Counted from the first letter of the stretch, positions 9,770 through 19,280 are shown. The stretch: 64,000 nt of DNA from CAWARU01 sp963784575 (GCA_963784575.1 CAWARU010000001.1:2914001-2978000), one strand, 5' to 3'. Notes: generated by a model from the letters alone, not told the origin. A program made the numbers and translations.

Positions 9770-10969
9770 TTATGATATACGCTCAATTGCGACTGCCGTT
9801 GCCTCACCACCTCCAATGCAGAGAGCAGCAATACCTAAGGATTTGTTATAATGTTTAAGAGCACCTAAAAGAGTACAAATAATTCGGGTACCAGACGCCC
9901 CAATAGGATGACCCAAGGCGCAGGCTCCTCCGTGCACATCAACTTTATCCTGAGGAAGATTTAAGTCTTGGATTGCGGCCATAGTAACGCAAGCAAATGC
10001 TTCATTGATCTCGTACAGATCGGGAGTACCCGTTGCCCAATTTAAATTTTTAAGTAAGGATTTTATCGCTCCTACTGGTGCAGTTGTAAACCAGCCCGGT
10101 TCTTGTGAAAAGGAACTATGCCCTAAAATCTTTGCGATTGGCTTAAGCCCACGTTTTTTTGCTTCTGACAATCGCATTAAAACCAATGCTGCAGCTCCAT
10201 CTGATATTGCACTTGAATTTGCAGGGGTTACTGTGCCAGATGCCTTAAATGCGGGTTTCAATTTTGTAATTTTCTCAATATTTACACTTATTGGATGTTC
10301 ATCCTCTTTTACAACGATTGGTTCACCTTTATGGGGTTTTACGGTAATAGGCGTTATTTCATATTCGGATAAAAACCAACCATTTTTGGTTGCCTCTTGC
10401 GCGCGCTTTAAGGAATTGATTGCAAAGGCGTCTTGAGCTTCTCGACTAAAGTTGTATTTTTCAGCCGTTCTTTCAGCATATACTCCCATAGAAGTCCCTT
10501 TTTCATAAGCGTCTTCTAAGCCATCAACTAGCATTTCATCTATGATCTGATTGTGGCCTAATCGGTAACCCGCCCTTGCTTTTTCCTGCAAGTAAGGTGC
10601 ATTAGTCATGCTTTCCATGCCACCCGCCACTATTATTTTATTTTTCCCTAACAACAGCGAATCATAGGCATTCATGACGGCCTTCATCCCAGAACCACAT
10701 ACTTTGTTTATCGTTGAACAAGGTACTTTATTAGAGATCCCAGCAAAAATCGATGCTTGTCTGGCAGGTGCTTGACCTAATCCAGCTGATAAAACGCATC
10801 CCATAATGACTTCATCAATATCTTCTGGCGATACTTTTGCTCGTTCGATGGCCGCCTTTATGGCAAGAGCACCAAGATCTTGTGCTCGTAAAGGTGAAAG
10901 AACGCCCAACAAATCCCCAATGGGGGTACGTGCTGATCCAACAATTACGATTGCATCTTGATTGTCCAT
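9770..10969 (-). CDS. acetyl-CoA acetyltransferase (thiolase)
   Basis: Condenses two acetyl-CoA to acetoacetyl-CoA or cleaves it; first step of PHB synthesis (PhaA/AtoB role). 399 residues. The acylated Cys is in TINKVCGSGMKAVM, the second catalytic set is GGACALGHPIGASG (His) and ALCIGGGEATAVAI (Cys). I place the start at the ATG at 10969 (MDNQDAIVIVGSARTPIG) because a perfect AAGGAG lies 8 to 14 bases upstream, overlapping the end of the MFS gene; the in-frame extension to 11005 would overlap that gene. Same direction as the transporter upstream and the pta block downstream, which suggests a joint role in acetoacetate/PHB carbon flow. Confidence 0.92.
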   Translation of the reverse strand: MDNQDAIVIVGSARTPIGDLLGVLSPLRAQDLGALAIKAAIERAKVSPEDIDEVIMGCVLSAGLGQAPARQASIFAGISNKVPCSTINKVCGSGMKAVMNAYDSLLLGKNKIIVAGGMESMTNAPYLQEKARAGYRLGHNQIIDEMLVDGLEDAYEKGTSMGVYAERTAEKYNFSREAQDAFAINSLKRAQEATKNGWFLSEYEITPITVKPHKGEPIVVKEDEHPISVNIEKITKLKPAFKASGTVTPANSSAISDGAAALVLMRLSEAKKRGLKPIAKILGHSSFSQEPGWFTTAPVGAIKSLLKNLNWATGTPDLYEINEAFACVTMAAIQDLNLPQDKVDVHGGACALGHPIGASGTRIICTLLGALKHYNKSLGIAALCIGGGEATAVAIERIS

Positions 10970-10982
10970 ACTGAGTTCTCCT

Positions 10983-12353
10983 TTATTCCCTTTGAATGGT
11001 TTCATTGAGCGACGTATGATATTGTTCTTTGATAAATATCAAAGAACATAGACTGAGAAAACTTGCTGCAATTAACAAATAGGCAGGAGCCGCTAAATTT
11101 CCGGTATATTGTATAATATGAGTAGCGATAAAAGGAGCGCCACCCCCAAATATTGCCATACTAATATTGTGCCCTATCGATACTCCTGAACATCGAACAC
11201 TCGTTGGCACTATCTCTGCGAGCGTTGTAGGAATAGCTCCAAAAAATAATCCCATCATTATTGCTAATATGCCTTGTATTGAGGCAAGAAAATAATAATT
11301 TTCTGTTTGCAACATTAAAAAAAGAGGATAAGACAGAGTCATAAACCCTAGACATGGGATCCCTAAAATTGTCTTTCGACCCAAGCGATCGGATAACATT
11401 CCCCCAATCAAAGTTGATACTGCAAACACACACATATTAAATGTATTGATGGATAAAGCAATATTTGTAGGAACTTTTAAATGCGTTCTAAAATATGTTG
11501 CCAAAAATATCGCAACAATAAAGAAACCAATCGCCGTTAAAAAATCTAATAGAATAATTATTCCTATATTAGATTTATAATGTTTTAATAATCGTTTTAA
11601 AGGCATACATTCAGATCCACACCTTTCTTTTACTTCCAAGAAAATTTCAGGATCAACTAAACGACTACGCATATAAGCACCGACAACGCTTCCCACAACG
11701 CTTAATACAAATGGGATCCGCCATCCCCAAATATGCATGTCATCTGTCGGAATCCAAGCGTTCAGACTTGATACCAGTAGTGAACCAATAATGACGCCCA
11801 TCACTGCGCTAAAAGAAGCAAAACTTCCCCAAAATCCCCTTTTTGCTTCCGGTGCGTGTTCTACAAGGAATACCATCGTCCCTGTAAATTCGCCTCCGAT
11901 TGCAAAACCTTGCAAAGTACGAAGGAGAATAAGAACAACTGGTGCTATGAGACCTACTTGTTCATAGGTGGGCAGGCATCCCATCAAGGCTGTGGGAATA
12001 GCCATAAGATAAATTGACCAGGTGAGTGCTGATTTTCGACTTATTTTGTCGCCAATGTAGCCAAACACGATTGAACCCAGGGGGCGAGCGAGAAACCCTG
12101 TCCAAAACACTCCCCAGCTGGCTAGAAGCTGCAATGTAGGATTTGCACCAGGGAAGAAAAGGGCACCAAATGTAACCGCGAAATAGCCATAAATGACAAA
12201 ATCGTACCACTCTAGAGCATTGCCTATCATACAAGAAACTAATAATTGCTTATTAGCATTTGCTTTTGGACAAGAAGCGCTGTCCAAGATGACAAGATTA
12301 GAAGAGGCAGGTGTTTCCAATTTGGGATCACTCAAAAAAAGGATTATAAACAA
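10983..12353 (-). CDS. MFS transporter, metabolite:H+ symporter (ProP/MHS) type
   Basis: Inner-membrane uptake carrier with about 12 membrane segments. The MHS subfamily is shown by GNALEWYDFVIYGYFAVTFG near the N-terminus, the loop-2 motif GYIGDKISRKSALTWSI, LRTLQGFAIGGEF in helix 4, and the second-half repeat GGMLSDRLGRKTILGI. Such carriers take up carboxylates, osmolytes or similar small solutes; the substrate is not predictable. The start is uncertain: the frame opens with TTG at 12353, another TTG follows at 12335, and no ATG occurs before the membrane core. Directly upstream of the thiolase, whose ribosome site overlaps this gene's end, so the two are probably one transcript. Confidence 0.85.
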   Translation of the reverse strand: MFIILFLSDPKLETPASSNLVILDSASCPKANANKQLLVSCMIGNALEWYDFVIYGYFAVTFGALFFPGANPTLQLLASWGVFWTGFLARPLGSIVFGYIGDKISRKSALTWSIYLMAIPTALMGCLPTYEQVGLIAPVVLILLRTLQGFAIGGEFTGTMVFLVEHAPEAKRGFWGSFASFSAVMGVIIGSLLVSSLNAWIPTDDMHIWGWRIPFVLSVVGSVVGAYMRSRLVDPEIFLEVKERCGSECMPLKRLLKHYKSNIGIIILLDFLTAIGFFIVAIFLATYFRTHLKVPTNIALSINTFNMCVFAVSTLIGGMLSDRLGRKTILGIPCLGFMTLSYPLFLMLQTENYYFLASIQGILAIMMGLFFGAIPTTLAEIVPTSVRCSGVSIGHNISMAIFGGGAPFIATHIIQYTGNLAAPAYLLIAASFLSLCSLIFIKEQYHTSLNETIQRE

Positions 12354-13002
12354 TATAGATATAGCATAGTTAACTAACGAGCAATAAATCCAATTATTTA
12401 ATTAAGTATAATTAAGTATTATAGGTCTACTTTTGACCTAACATTGCCTTGGAATGCATGGTAAGATTCATATGCTTATTAAAAACATATAGGGTCAGGG
12501 CCGGGCATTTGACATTTCTTTTTTGAATAGTCTTCAGAATTCAAAAAACTAATAATTATCCGTTAATTGTTAACGATTTTGCAAAAGCGCGCACTTTTAG
12601 CGCTTTCTGTTTTTATCAGATCCCCCATGGTTCCCATCTTCTAATGGATGGTCGGCACTGTAGTCATATTGGTGCAAGTTTATCACGGCCCACCATCTTT
12701 CAAAGCCTTTTTTATTCCCCAACTCCCAAAAATACACTCAAGGATCACCTTTTTCTTTGTCAGGTAGACAAGGCGTAGGGAATGGAAGAGTAGGGTAGTA
12801 GCGTATTACTTCGAATAATGTACATAATAAATTTAGAATTTTGGTTGTTTCAGTGACTTAAGTGCAGCAATAACTTATTCAATTCTTGGACTTGGCATGG
12901 GGTCTCTGGACGTGTGCTCAATAAAGATTGTCAATTAATAGTTTAGCTGTATAATGCCCAAAAATGGCTGCGTGACTTTTGCGCGACTGAGTCCTGCTTT
13001 GT
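12354..13002. other. gene-free stretch
   Basis: About 650 bp in which I see no credible coding frame. It holds AT-rich sequence that may include the MFS promoter, and near 12492 a string tagggtcagg followed by gcatttgacatttc, which resembles the ends of REP-associated transposase elements but is too short to call. Confidence 0.4.
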
Positions 13003-13081
13003 GCTGCTTGGTCAGGCTAATATAACGGGTGGGTGGATTCTAATCAGCAGGTCGCAGGTTCGACCCCTGTCACCAGCTCCA
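13003..13081 (+). other. degenerate tRNA-like sequence (Arg-TCT-like remnant)
   Basis: The 3' half is clearly tRNA-like: loop ATTCTAA with anticodon TCT, a T arm GCAGG-TTCGACC-CCTGT, then CACCAGC, a discriminator T and CCA. The 5' half (GCTGCTTGGTCAGGC...) pairs poorly with it and the D arm is not convincing. It could be a decayed tRNA or the 3' tRNA copy left at an island boundary. The 3' end also resembles the shared tRNA/tmRNA tail, but no tmRNA body is present. Confidence 0.45.
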
Positions 13082-13355
13082 TTAACAGCCAATCAAAATG
13101 TGGCGCTCTCTTGGCATTAAATTAAGTCCCCAGTATGCTTCACTCTCGTCGCTAATTTCTACTTCCTTAATTCCTGCGCACTCTTTACCTCGGCCTAAGT
13201 CACGCGCACTTCTTCGCTATTTTCACCTGCTTCTTTCCACATGCTAGGGAAGTACTCGTAAAGAAAACTAGAGCATGGGATCTCTTTATCCATCAAGTAT
13301 TTTATGCCCAATTGTAAATACACACTTTCTTAAGAAAATCGATAAAAAGGCTTGA

Positions 13356-13706
13356 CCTAATCACTCTTTTCCATTTGTTGACCAAAAGTTTTTACATAAA
13401 AATGATCAACAAATAGCATTTTTTCAAACTAAAACGAGTAAGCAACCCGGATGTCAAATAGATTATATGATTCAAACAAAGTATAATACTCTTTATATAT
13501 GCGAAATAAAGTTTACCAAAAACTTAATAGGAATGGATGTTATACGAGATGTGCAAGAAAAAATGAAGCGGCTTAAGATCACCAAGGGATTTTCCATGAG
13601 AAGTGTATTAATTCATGTGAATGGTGTCACTGACGAATTAGTGGAATGCGATTTCTCCTCGAAAATTATAGATTTTGGTCTAATTTTTGAGCATTCAGGA
13701 GAATGA
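13356..13706 (+). pseudogene. 3' remnant of an AAA ATPase with PD-(D/E)XK-like C-terminal domain
   Basis: Open frame after a stop at 13353 with no good start at its 5' end; ATG at 13467 is internal to a conserved block. Translation gives FFQTKTSKQPGCQIDYMIQT, then NTLYICEIKF, a helical stretch and SVLIHVNGVTDELVECDFSS. This is the C-terminal part of the common prokaryotic ATPases of the DUF234/archaeal-ATPase kind, where the D...EIK residues form a nuclease-like site. The whole ATPase part, with Walker A and B, is missing upstream. It lies just after the tRNA-like remnant, so it is probably debris of a lost mobile region. Confidence 0.7.
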
Positions 13707-14010
13707 ATGAGAAGAGGTCAATTAAATGAACTTAGGCCATGAGGGCAAGCGATTTAATCTAATTATGATTTGTTACTCTAGCTTTATTTTAGTAGTCACG
13801 GTTCTGGTTAGAGTTGGGCTTTTTGTCAAAATTAAACGTAATATATTTGTCATATAATACATCTCTAAATTCAGCTCGAAATATGTAAATTCTGGAAATA
13901 GTTAACTAGGGTTTTTTCTAAATTATCAAATACTGTAATAAAATCCACTTGATTATCATTTTTGAAAATGTCACACTGCATTTGCTCAATTTTTCAAGCA
14001 AATACCATAG
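13707..14010. other. AT-rich gene-free stretch upstream of the FG-GAP gene
   Basis: About 300 bp with no coding frame or RNA that I can support. Together with the palindrome and 14-bp repeats that follow, it is the likely promoter region of the FG-GAP gene. Confidence 0.4.
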
Positions 14011-14026
14011 TAAGCAAACTTGCTTA
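14011..14026. promoter_or_regulatory. perfect inverted repeat upstream of FG-GAP gene
   Basis: TAAGCAA-AC-TTGCTTA, seven perfectly paired bases each side of a two-base centre, 86 bp before the FG-GAP start codon. It has the size of a repressor or activator half-site pair. No known regulator is implied. Confidence 0.4.
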
Positions 14027-14030
14027 TTTT

Positions 14031-14072
14031 TGCATATGAGTTTTTTCATATGACTTTTTGCATATTACTTCG
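14031..14072. repeat. three 14-bp direct repeats (CATATgA core)
   Basis: The units tgcatatgagtttt, ttcatatgactttt and tgcatattacttcg follow each other at an exact 14-bp period, 40 to 80 bp before the FG-GAP start codon. The spacing is iteron-like. A -35-like TTGCAT (14058-14063) overlaps the last unit and a TG-preceded TTATCT lies at 14083-14088, so the repeats would cover the promoter. Confidence 0.5.
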
Positions 14073-14111
14073 TAATCCCATGTTATCTACTACTCAATTC
14101 AAGGTGATTAT

Positions 14112-17100
14112 ATGTCTACAATTTTTTCTAACCCCTTCTTACTTTCTTCATTAAATGGCCTACATGGCTTCACTCTAAATGGTGTGAATGCAACTGATCT
14201 TAGCGGTGGCGCTTTTGCATCGGGTGATTTCAATGGTGACGGCATAAAAGATTTAGCCATTGCTGCAGCGAATGGTTCACCGGGCGGTCAACATCTTGCG
14301 GGGTATGTTGCTATTCTATTCGGGAAGAAAACTCCGTGGAGTTCCGTCATTGAGCTCGCAAGTTTAGACGGCGCAAGTGGCAGCATAATGACAGGAGTTA
14401 TTAACAGTCTTAGCGGCAGTTCATTAGCAGTAGGGGATTTAAATGGTGATGGCATTGATGATCTTGTGATCGGTGGATGGCAAGCGGAATCCATTGGATT
14501 GTCCACAAATTATCAATCGGGTGCTTGTTATGTGGTATTTGGGCATCGTCCGCCATGGAGTGCTAGTTTCAGTTTATCAAGTCTAGATGGAAGGAACGGT
14601 TTTATCTTGCAAGCACTTTCTGACGGTGGAGTGATGCTAGGGGATGGGCTTTGCACTTCGGTTGTGGTTGCAGATTTGAATGGAGATGGCCTTGCTGATT
14701 TACTTGCAGGTGCTCCCGCATACTGGACCGCGGCCTCGTCTTATGGAAAAGTAGGTGCCGCGGTTGCATTGTACGGAAAAAACACTACTTGGAATGCCGT
14801 CATAAATGGCAATAGCATAGATGGTACCAATGGCGTTATATTCCTTGGTGACACCGGTTCTGATATTTTTGGTCAAGCGGTTGCTGTGGGAGATCTCAAT
14901 GCAGATGGTATAAAAGATTATATTATGAGTGCTCCAAATAATACTCCCCCCAATCGTATTTCTAAATCAGGGATCACTTATGTAGTGTTTGGCCGAAAAA
15001 CCGCCTTTGGCAGTGCAACTTTTCAAGTGGATACTGTTGATGGCAGTGATGGTTGCATGTTTTATGGTGTCAATACTGATGATCAAAGTGGTCTAGCACT
15101 AGCATCTGGTAAAGATATCAATGGTGATAAAATTGATGATTTAGTGATCGCGGCACCGAGTGTTTCTACTAATGGCCATATCAACAATGGAAATGTTTAT
15201 GTATATTTTGGCAAAAATGCTACTTGGACTGCCGCTGTAGCATTATCTACTTTGAGTGGAAGTGACGGATTTACTATTTGGGGCGAAAGTGATGGAGACC
15301 ATTGCGGTCAATCTGTAGCGCTCGGAAATGTAAATGGGGATAAATATGCAGATATACTTTTGGGTGCGCCAGGTGCCTACACTGCGACTGGAAGATCTTA
15401 TTTGCTTTATGGACAAATAACTTGGCCTTCGGTTCTTGATTTATATGCTAGTTTAGAGTCTCAAAATACTATTGGTACTATTTTTAAAGGTGTAAATACC
15501 AATGACTACACTGGAAACGCTGTGGGTTTTTGCGACTTAAATGGTGATGGCATAGATGACATTACCATTGGTGCTACTGGGGCTTCTCCTGGTGGACGTA
15601 ATCAAGCTGGGATCAGTTACGTTGCTTTTGGCAAGAATGCTTCCGCTATTATAGTTCAGCCATCAAGTTCGAGTACGGGTGGCATCAAATTCAGCTCAAG
15701 TACCGGAAGTACTTCCTGTGTTTCCTGTAGCCCGAGTAGTACGGCTGGTACGAATCCTGCAAGCAGCAGCACAGGTCTAGGTGTTGGAAGCAGTAGTACT
15801 GGCACTGCAGGTGGACTGCGGAGTAGCAGTGGTACTGCAGGTGGACTTGGAAGCAGCACTGGTACTGGGAACGGTGGAGGTTTAAAAAGCAGTTCTACAG
15901 GTTTAACTGGAGCAGTCTCATTCTCAAGCAGCAGCACAGCAGTAAATGGGGTCACGGGAATTTCTAGCTCCAGTGGTGCGGCAATTCAACAATCGAGCAG
16001 CGGAGGCGTATCTGGTGTACAGCAGTCGAGTAGTGGTGGAGTTTCTGGGGCGGCGCAGCAATCGAGCAGTGGAAGTGTCACAGGTATAAAACACTCCAGC
16101 AGCGGAGGCATTTCAGGCCGGCAGCAATCCAGCAGTGGAGTGGATTCCACTGGACAGGAATCTGGCCAAAATTCAGGATACGGAGACAGTAGTTCTGGAC
16201 AATCCTATACATTTACAAGCAGCGCATCAAAAGTAAAACCTTGGATTTTCACTGCGATTGGCAGTGCCTTTTCGATGGCTAATTCATATGGTAAAGATTT
16301 GCTTTCCAGTCTCAATCCTTTGAGTATCGGATCTATTGCTTCTCATTTCACTTTTGAAGCTCCTGAAACTACTCCTTCATTCTCTGCGGATATTCCTGTT
16401 GCTCCTGCTCCTGTGAAAGAATCTGATACTCACTATGAAGAATCCGAAACTCTCTATTCTGACTATTCTGATGAACCAAGATTTGATGAGCCAAGACAAG
16501 AAGTTCCTCCGAACAGCAATTTTAAAATGCCGAGCCTATCCAAAACGGATTATCTTGCAATTGCACCTTTGGTATTGCATCACACACTGCCTTTACTCCG
16601 TAAGTATTCACCAATTACTTTACCTTGGAATAAAATTCAGCCACTTTCCGCAGATGAATTAGAAAAGTTAAGCCAACATTACACTCTACTTCTGGAAAAG
16701 GAAAAAGTTCGGGAGGTTCAAAAACATAGTCATGCCGAAAAATCCGGTTTATTCCAAGATATCTCAAAATATATTGATAAAGAGATAGCAGCTTTAAAAA
16801 ATGAGGTTAATAATCTGTTAAGCACCAAGAAAGGAAGTACTTCTCAGATTAGAGATGTGGATGATCGGATGAGTCGGGTTCAGGAAAAAATCCATGAGCT
16901 CGCAAAATTAAATAAAGATATTAAAAAGCTTGATGTAAAAATCAAACGCAATCAAAGAAAGCATCCTGGAAGTCCTACGATTGCTGCAGTAAGCCATGAT
17001 CCTATTAAAAATACCCTAAAACAGAAATTAGTATCTTCTCACAGCAAGGAAAGTATTTCTTACCTATTGGATGCGGGCAAAGCTACGAATGGCAGCATAC

Positions 17101-17228
17101 CAGAATCGATGCTTGCAGCTTCACACTCTAAGCCTTTGCTTTTTTCAAGTGCATTAGGAAGCGGTGCAAAAAGAGACTTGGAATCGCATCTGCATCGCAG
17201 AGAACTCCGGCAAAGCGCAAAGCTCTAA
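14112..17228 (+). CDS. FG-GAP repeat (integrin-alpha-like) protein with Ser-rich linker and coiled coil
   Basis: 1038 residues. Residues 1-515 hold about seven FG-GAP units, each with a Ca-binding loop such as DFNGDGIKD, DLNGDGIDD, DLNADGIKD, DINGDKIDD or DLNGDGIDD and a YVxFGkxxxW strand, so a beta-propeller is expected. Residues about 515-705 are almost only Ser, Gly, Thr and Gln, including about five copies of a 12-13 residue unit (QQSSSGGVSG). One weak hydrophobic patch (VKPWIFTAIGSAFSMA) follows, then a Pro/Glu-rich part and a Lys/Glu-rich coiled coil near 840-955. No N-terminal signal peptide is visible, which for a protein of this type suggests secretion by another route (inference). 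The ATG is preceded by AAGGTG. The gene stands alone between a scar and the tRNA/tuf cluster. Confidence 0.85.
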   Translation: MSTIFSNPFLLSSLNGLHGFTLNGVNATDLSGGAFASGDFNGDGIKDLAIAAANGSPGGQHLAGYVAILFGKKTPWSSVIELASLDGASGSIMTGVINSLSGSSLAVGDLNGDGIDDLVIGGWQAESIGLSTNYQSGACYVVFGHRPPWSASFSLSSLDGRNGFILQALSDGGVMLGDGLCTSVVVADLNGDGLADLLAGAPAYWTAASSYGKVGAAVALYGKNTTWNAVINGNSIDGTNGVIFLGDTGSDIFGQAVAVGDLNADGIKDYIMSAPNNTPPNRISKSGITYVVFGRKTAFGSATFQVDTVDGSDGCMFYGVNTDDQSGLALASGKDINGDKIDDLVIAAPSVSTNGHINNGNVYVYFGKNATWTAAVALSTLSGSDGFTIWGESDGDHCGQSVALGNVNGDKYADILLGAPGAYTATGRSYLLYGQITWPSVLDLYASLESQNTIGTIFKGVNTNDYTGNAVGFCDLNGDGIDDITIGATGASPGGRNQAGISYVAFGKNASAIIVQPSSSSTGGIKFSSSTGSTSCVSCSPSSTAGTNPASSSTGLGVGSSSTGTAGGLRSSSGTAGGLGSSTGTGNGGGLKSSSTGLTGAVSFSSSSTAVNGVTGISSSSGAAIQQSSSGGVSGVQQSSSGGVSGAAQQSSSGSVTGIKHSSSGGISGRQQSSSGVDSTGQESGQNSGYGDSSSGQSYTFTSSASKVKPWIFTAIGSAFSMANSYGKDLLSSLNPLSIGSIASHFTFEAPETTPSFSADIPVAPAPVKESDTHYEESETLYSDYSDEPRFDEPRQEVPPNSNFKMPSLSKTDYLAIAPLVLHHTLPLLRKYSPITLPWNKIQPLSADELEKLSQHYTLLLEKEKVREVQKHSHAEKSGLFQDISKYIDKEIAALKNEVNNLLSTKKGSTSQIRDVDDRMSRVQEKIHELAKLNKDIKKLDVKIKRNQRKHPGSPTIAAVSHDPIKNTLKQKLVSSHSKESISYLLDAGKATNGSIPESMLAASHSKPLLFSSALGSGAKRDLESHLHRRELRQSAKL

Positions 17229-17369
17229 CAAAAGCCCAAAGAGTAAATGGAAGGATAAATATCGTATTAACTCACCTAGCAATCTATGCTTCTACCCTCA
17301 TTCGAAGAGTTAGGGATCAAAATACAAGAATAGATGAGAAATGCCTTAGCTTGCTGTTTTGGAAAAAGC

Positions 17370-17398
17370 TTGACTTTCGGGGACTTACCTGGAATAAT
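17370..17398 (+). promoter_or_regulatory. candidate sigma-70 promoter upstream of tRNA-Tyr cluster
   Basis: TTGACT, a 17-base spacer and AATAAT (5 of 6 matches to TATAAT). It lies 245 bp before tRNA-Tyr in the 414-bp gene-free gap 17229-17642, in which I otherwise see nothing. It could drive the tRNA-tuf transcript. Confidence 0.4.
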
Positions 17399-17642
17399 GA
17401 TACTTTTGTATGAAATCCTGGCTTAGAGAGTAGAAATCAGAGACCCCGTAGTTTTAAATAACACTTCTGAGGGTATCTTGTTTCTGATCTCTATTATTCT
17501 AGTTTCTAGCCATGGCTGGCCATGGCATGACGATCTAACCATAGTACGCAGGATGGCTATTTTGGAGAGGCAAAGAGCCTGCCGAGTAGCCTGTTAGCCT
17601 GAGATAATTGGGTAGACGTATAGAGCATCTAGTTTCTAGAAA

Positions 17643-17728
<86 letters not shown>

Positions 17729-17808
17729 GATAGGCGAAACTTGTTCAGAATATCGGTTCCAGGACAGTGCAAGCGGTTACAACAGTCAGGATCAGGGCTG
17801 TGACATAT

Positions 17809-17879
17809 GCGGGTGTAGTTCAATGGTAGAACTTCAGCCTTCCAAGCTGATAGCGTGGGTTCGATTCCCATCACCCGCT
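17809..17879 (+). tRNA. tRNA-Gly (TCC)
   Basis: Acceptor GCGGGTG pairs with CACCCGC, anticodon loop CTTCCAA, T arm GTGGG-TTCGATT-CCCAT. After discriminator T the genome reads CCT, so the full CCA is not encoded, unlike the neighbouring tRNAs; a one-base error is possible because this region has many. Confidence 0.93.
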
Positions 17880-17911
17880 CCTAGCTAGGCGAATTATGAT
17901 AGCATTGTACA

Positions 17912-17987
<76 letters not shown>

Positions 17988-18054
17988 GAAATGTTAGATA
18001 GATTATTTAGGTTATTTGGCTTTTATTTATTGATGCAATAAGGAGAGTAATCCG

Positions 18055-19253
18055 ATGGCAAAAGAAATATTTGAACGAACGAAGCCGCATGTTAACGTGG
18101 GAACGATAGGTCACGTAGACCATGGTAAGACGACATTAACAGCGGCGTTGACAAAGTGTTGGCAGAGAAATTTGGCGGCGAAGCAAAGGCTATGACCAAA
18201 TTGACAATGCGCCGGAAGAAAAAGCGCGCGGTATCACGATTGCGACATCGCACGTGGAATATCAATCAGCAAAGAGACACTATGCGCACGTGGATTGCCC
18301 AGGCCACGCCGACTATGTGAAGAACATGATCACGGGTGCTGCGCAGATGGACGGAGCGATATTGGTGGTATCAGCAGCAGACGGCCCAATGCCGCAAACA
18401 CGAGAACACATATTGTTGGCACGTCAGGTGGGTGTGCCATATATTGTGGTGTATTTGAACAAAGCTGACATGGTGGATGATAAAGAATTATTAGAATTAG
18501 TTGAAATGGAAGTAAGAGATTTATTGACCAAGTACAAATTCCCAGGGGACAAGACGCCGATTAGTCGTAGGTATCTGCGTTGAAGGCGTTGGAAGGTGAT
18601 ACAAGTGAGATCGGTGTTCCATCGATCTTGAAGTTAGTGGAAGCGATGGATGATTATATTCCCAATCCCAGAACGCCCAATAGATCAACCATTCTTATTG
18701 CCGATTGAAGACGTATTCTCGATTTCAGGCCGTGGAACAGTGGTAACAGGCCGAGTAGAGCGCGGTATTGTGAAGGTAGGTGAAGAAATTGAAATTGTTG
18801 GATTGAAGCCAACGCATAAAGACGACCTGCACGGGCGTTGAAATGTTCCGTAAGTTGTTGGATGAAGGCCAAGCAGGCGATAACGTAGGTGTATTGTTAC
18901 GAGGTACGAAGCGAGAAGAAGTTGAACGTGGACAAGTATTAGCAAAGCCAGGCACTATAACGCCCCACACGAAATTTGAAGCGGAAGTGTATGTGTTATC
19001 GAAAGAAGAAGGTGGACGTCATACGCCATTTTTCAAAGGATACCGTCCGCAGTTTTATTTCAGAACGACAGACGTGACGGGTGAAGTGACAGTTACCGGA
19101 AGGTGTAGAGATGGTGATGCCAGGAGATAACATCAAGATGGTGGTGACACTTGATTGCGCCGGTTGCGATGGAAGAAGGTGTTGCGATTTGCAATTCGCG
19201 AAGGTGGCCGTACGGTCGGTGCTGGTGTTGTGCAAGTCTTAAAGTATAGTTGA
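18055..19253 (+). CDS. tuf: elongation factor Tu, frameshifted
   Basis: GTPase that brings aminoacyl-tRNA to the ribosome. Starts MAKEIFERTKPHVNVGTIGHVDHGKTTL-type with P loop GHVDHGKT; further blocks are VDCPGHADYVKN, VVYLNKADMVDD and domain 2 FSISGRGTVVTGRVERG. Domain 3 ends GGRTVGAGVVQVLKYS. The frame is lost several times. One example is T-K-V-L, where acaaaagtg has become acaaagtg near 18150; others lie near 18190, 18565, 18660, 18835 and 19095. Residues around each break are normal EF-Tu, so this is a gene with base errors, not a diverged copy. The ribosome site is AAGGAG at 18040-18045. Confidence 0.9.
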
Positions 19254-19280
19254 GAAGTAGGGTAGTACATCTAAGTTAAT

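Noticed and set aside
13003..13081. tmRNA (ssrA) because of the tail ending CCAGCTCCA
   Set aside because: No tmRNA body, tag reading frame or matching 5' end lies upstream; the anticodon-like arm fits a tRNA better.
15656..15955. 99-codon antisense frame under the Ser/Gly linker of the FG-GAP gene
   Set aside because: Its Pro/Leu-rich protein is only the complement of the repetitive linker.
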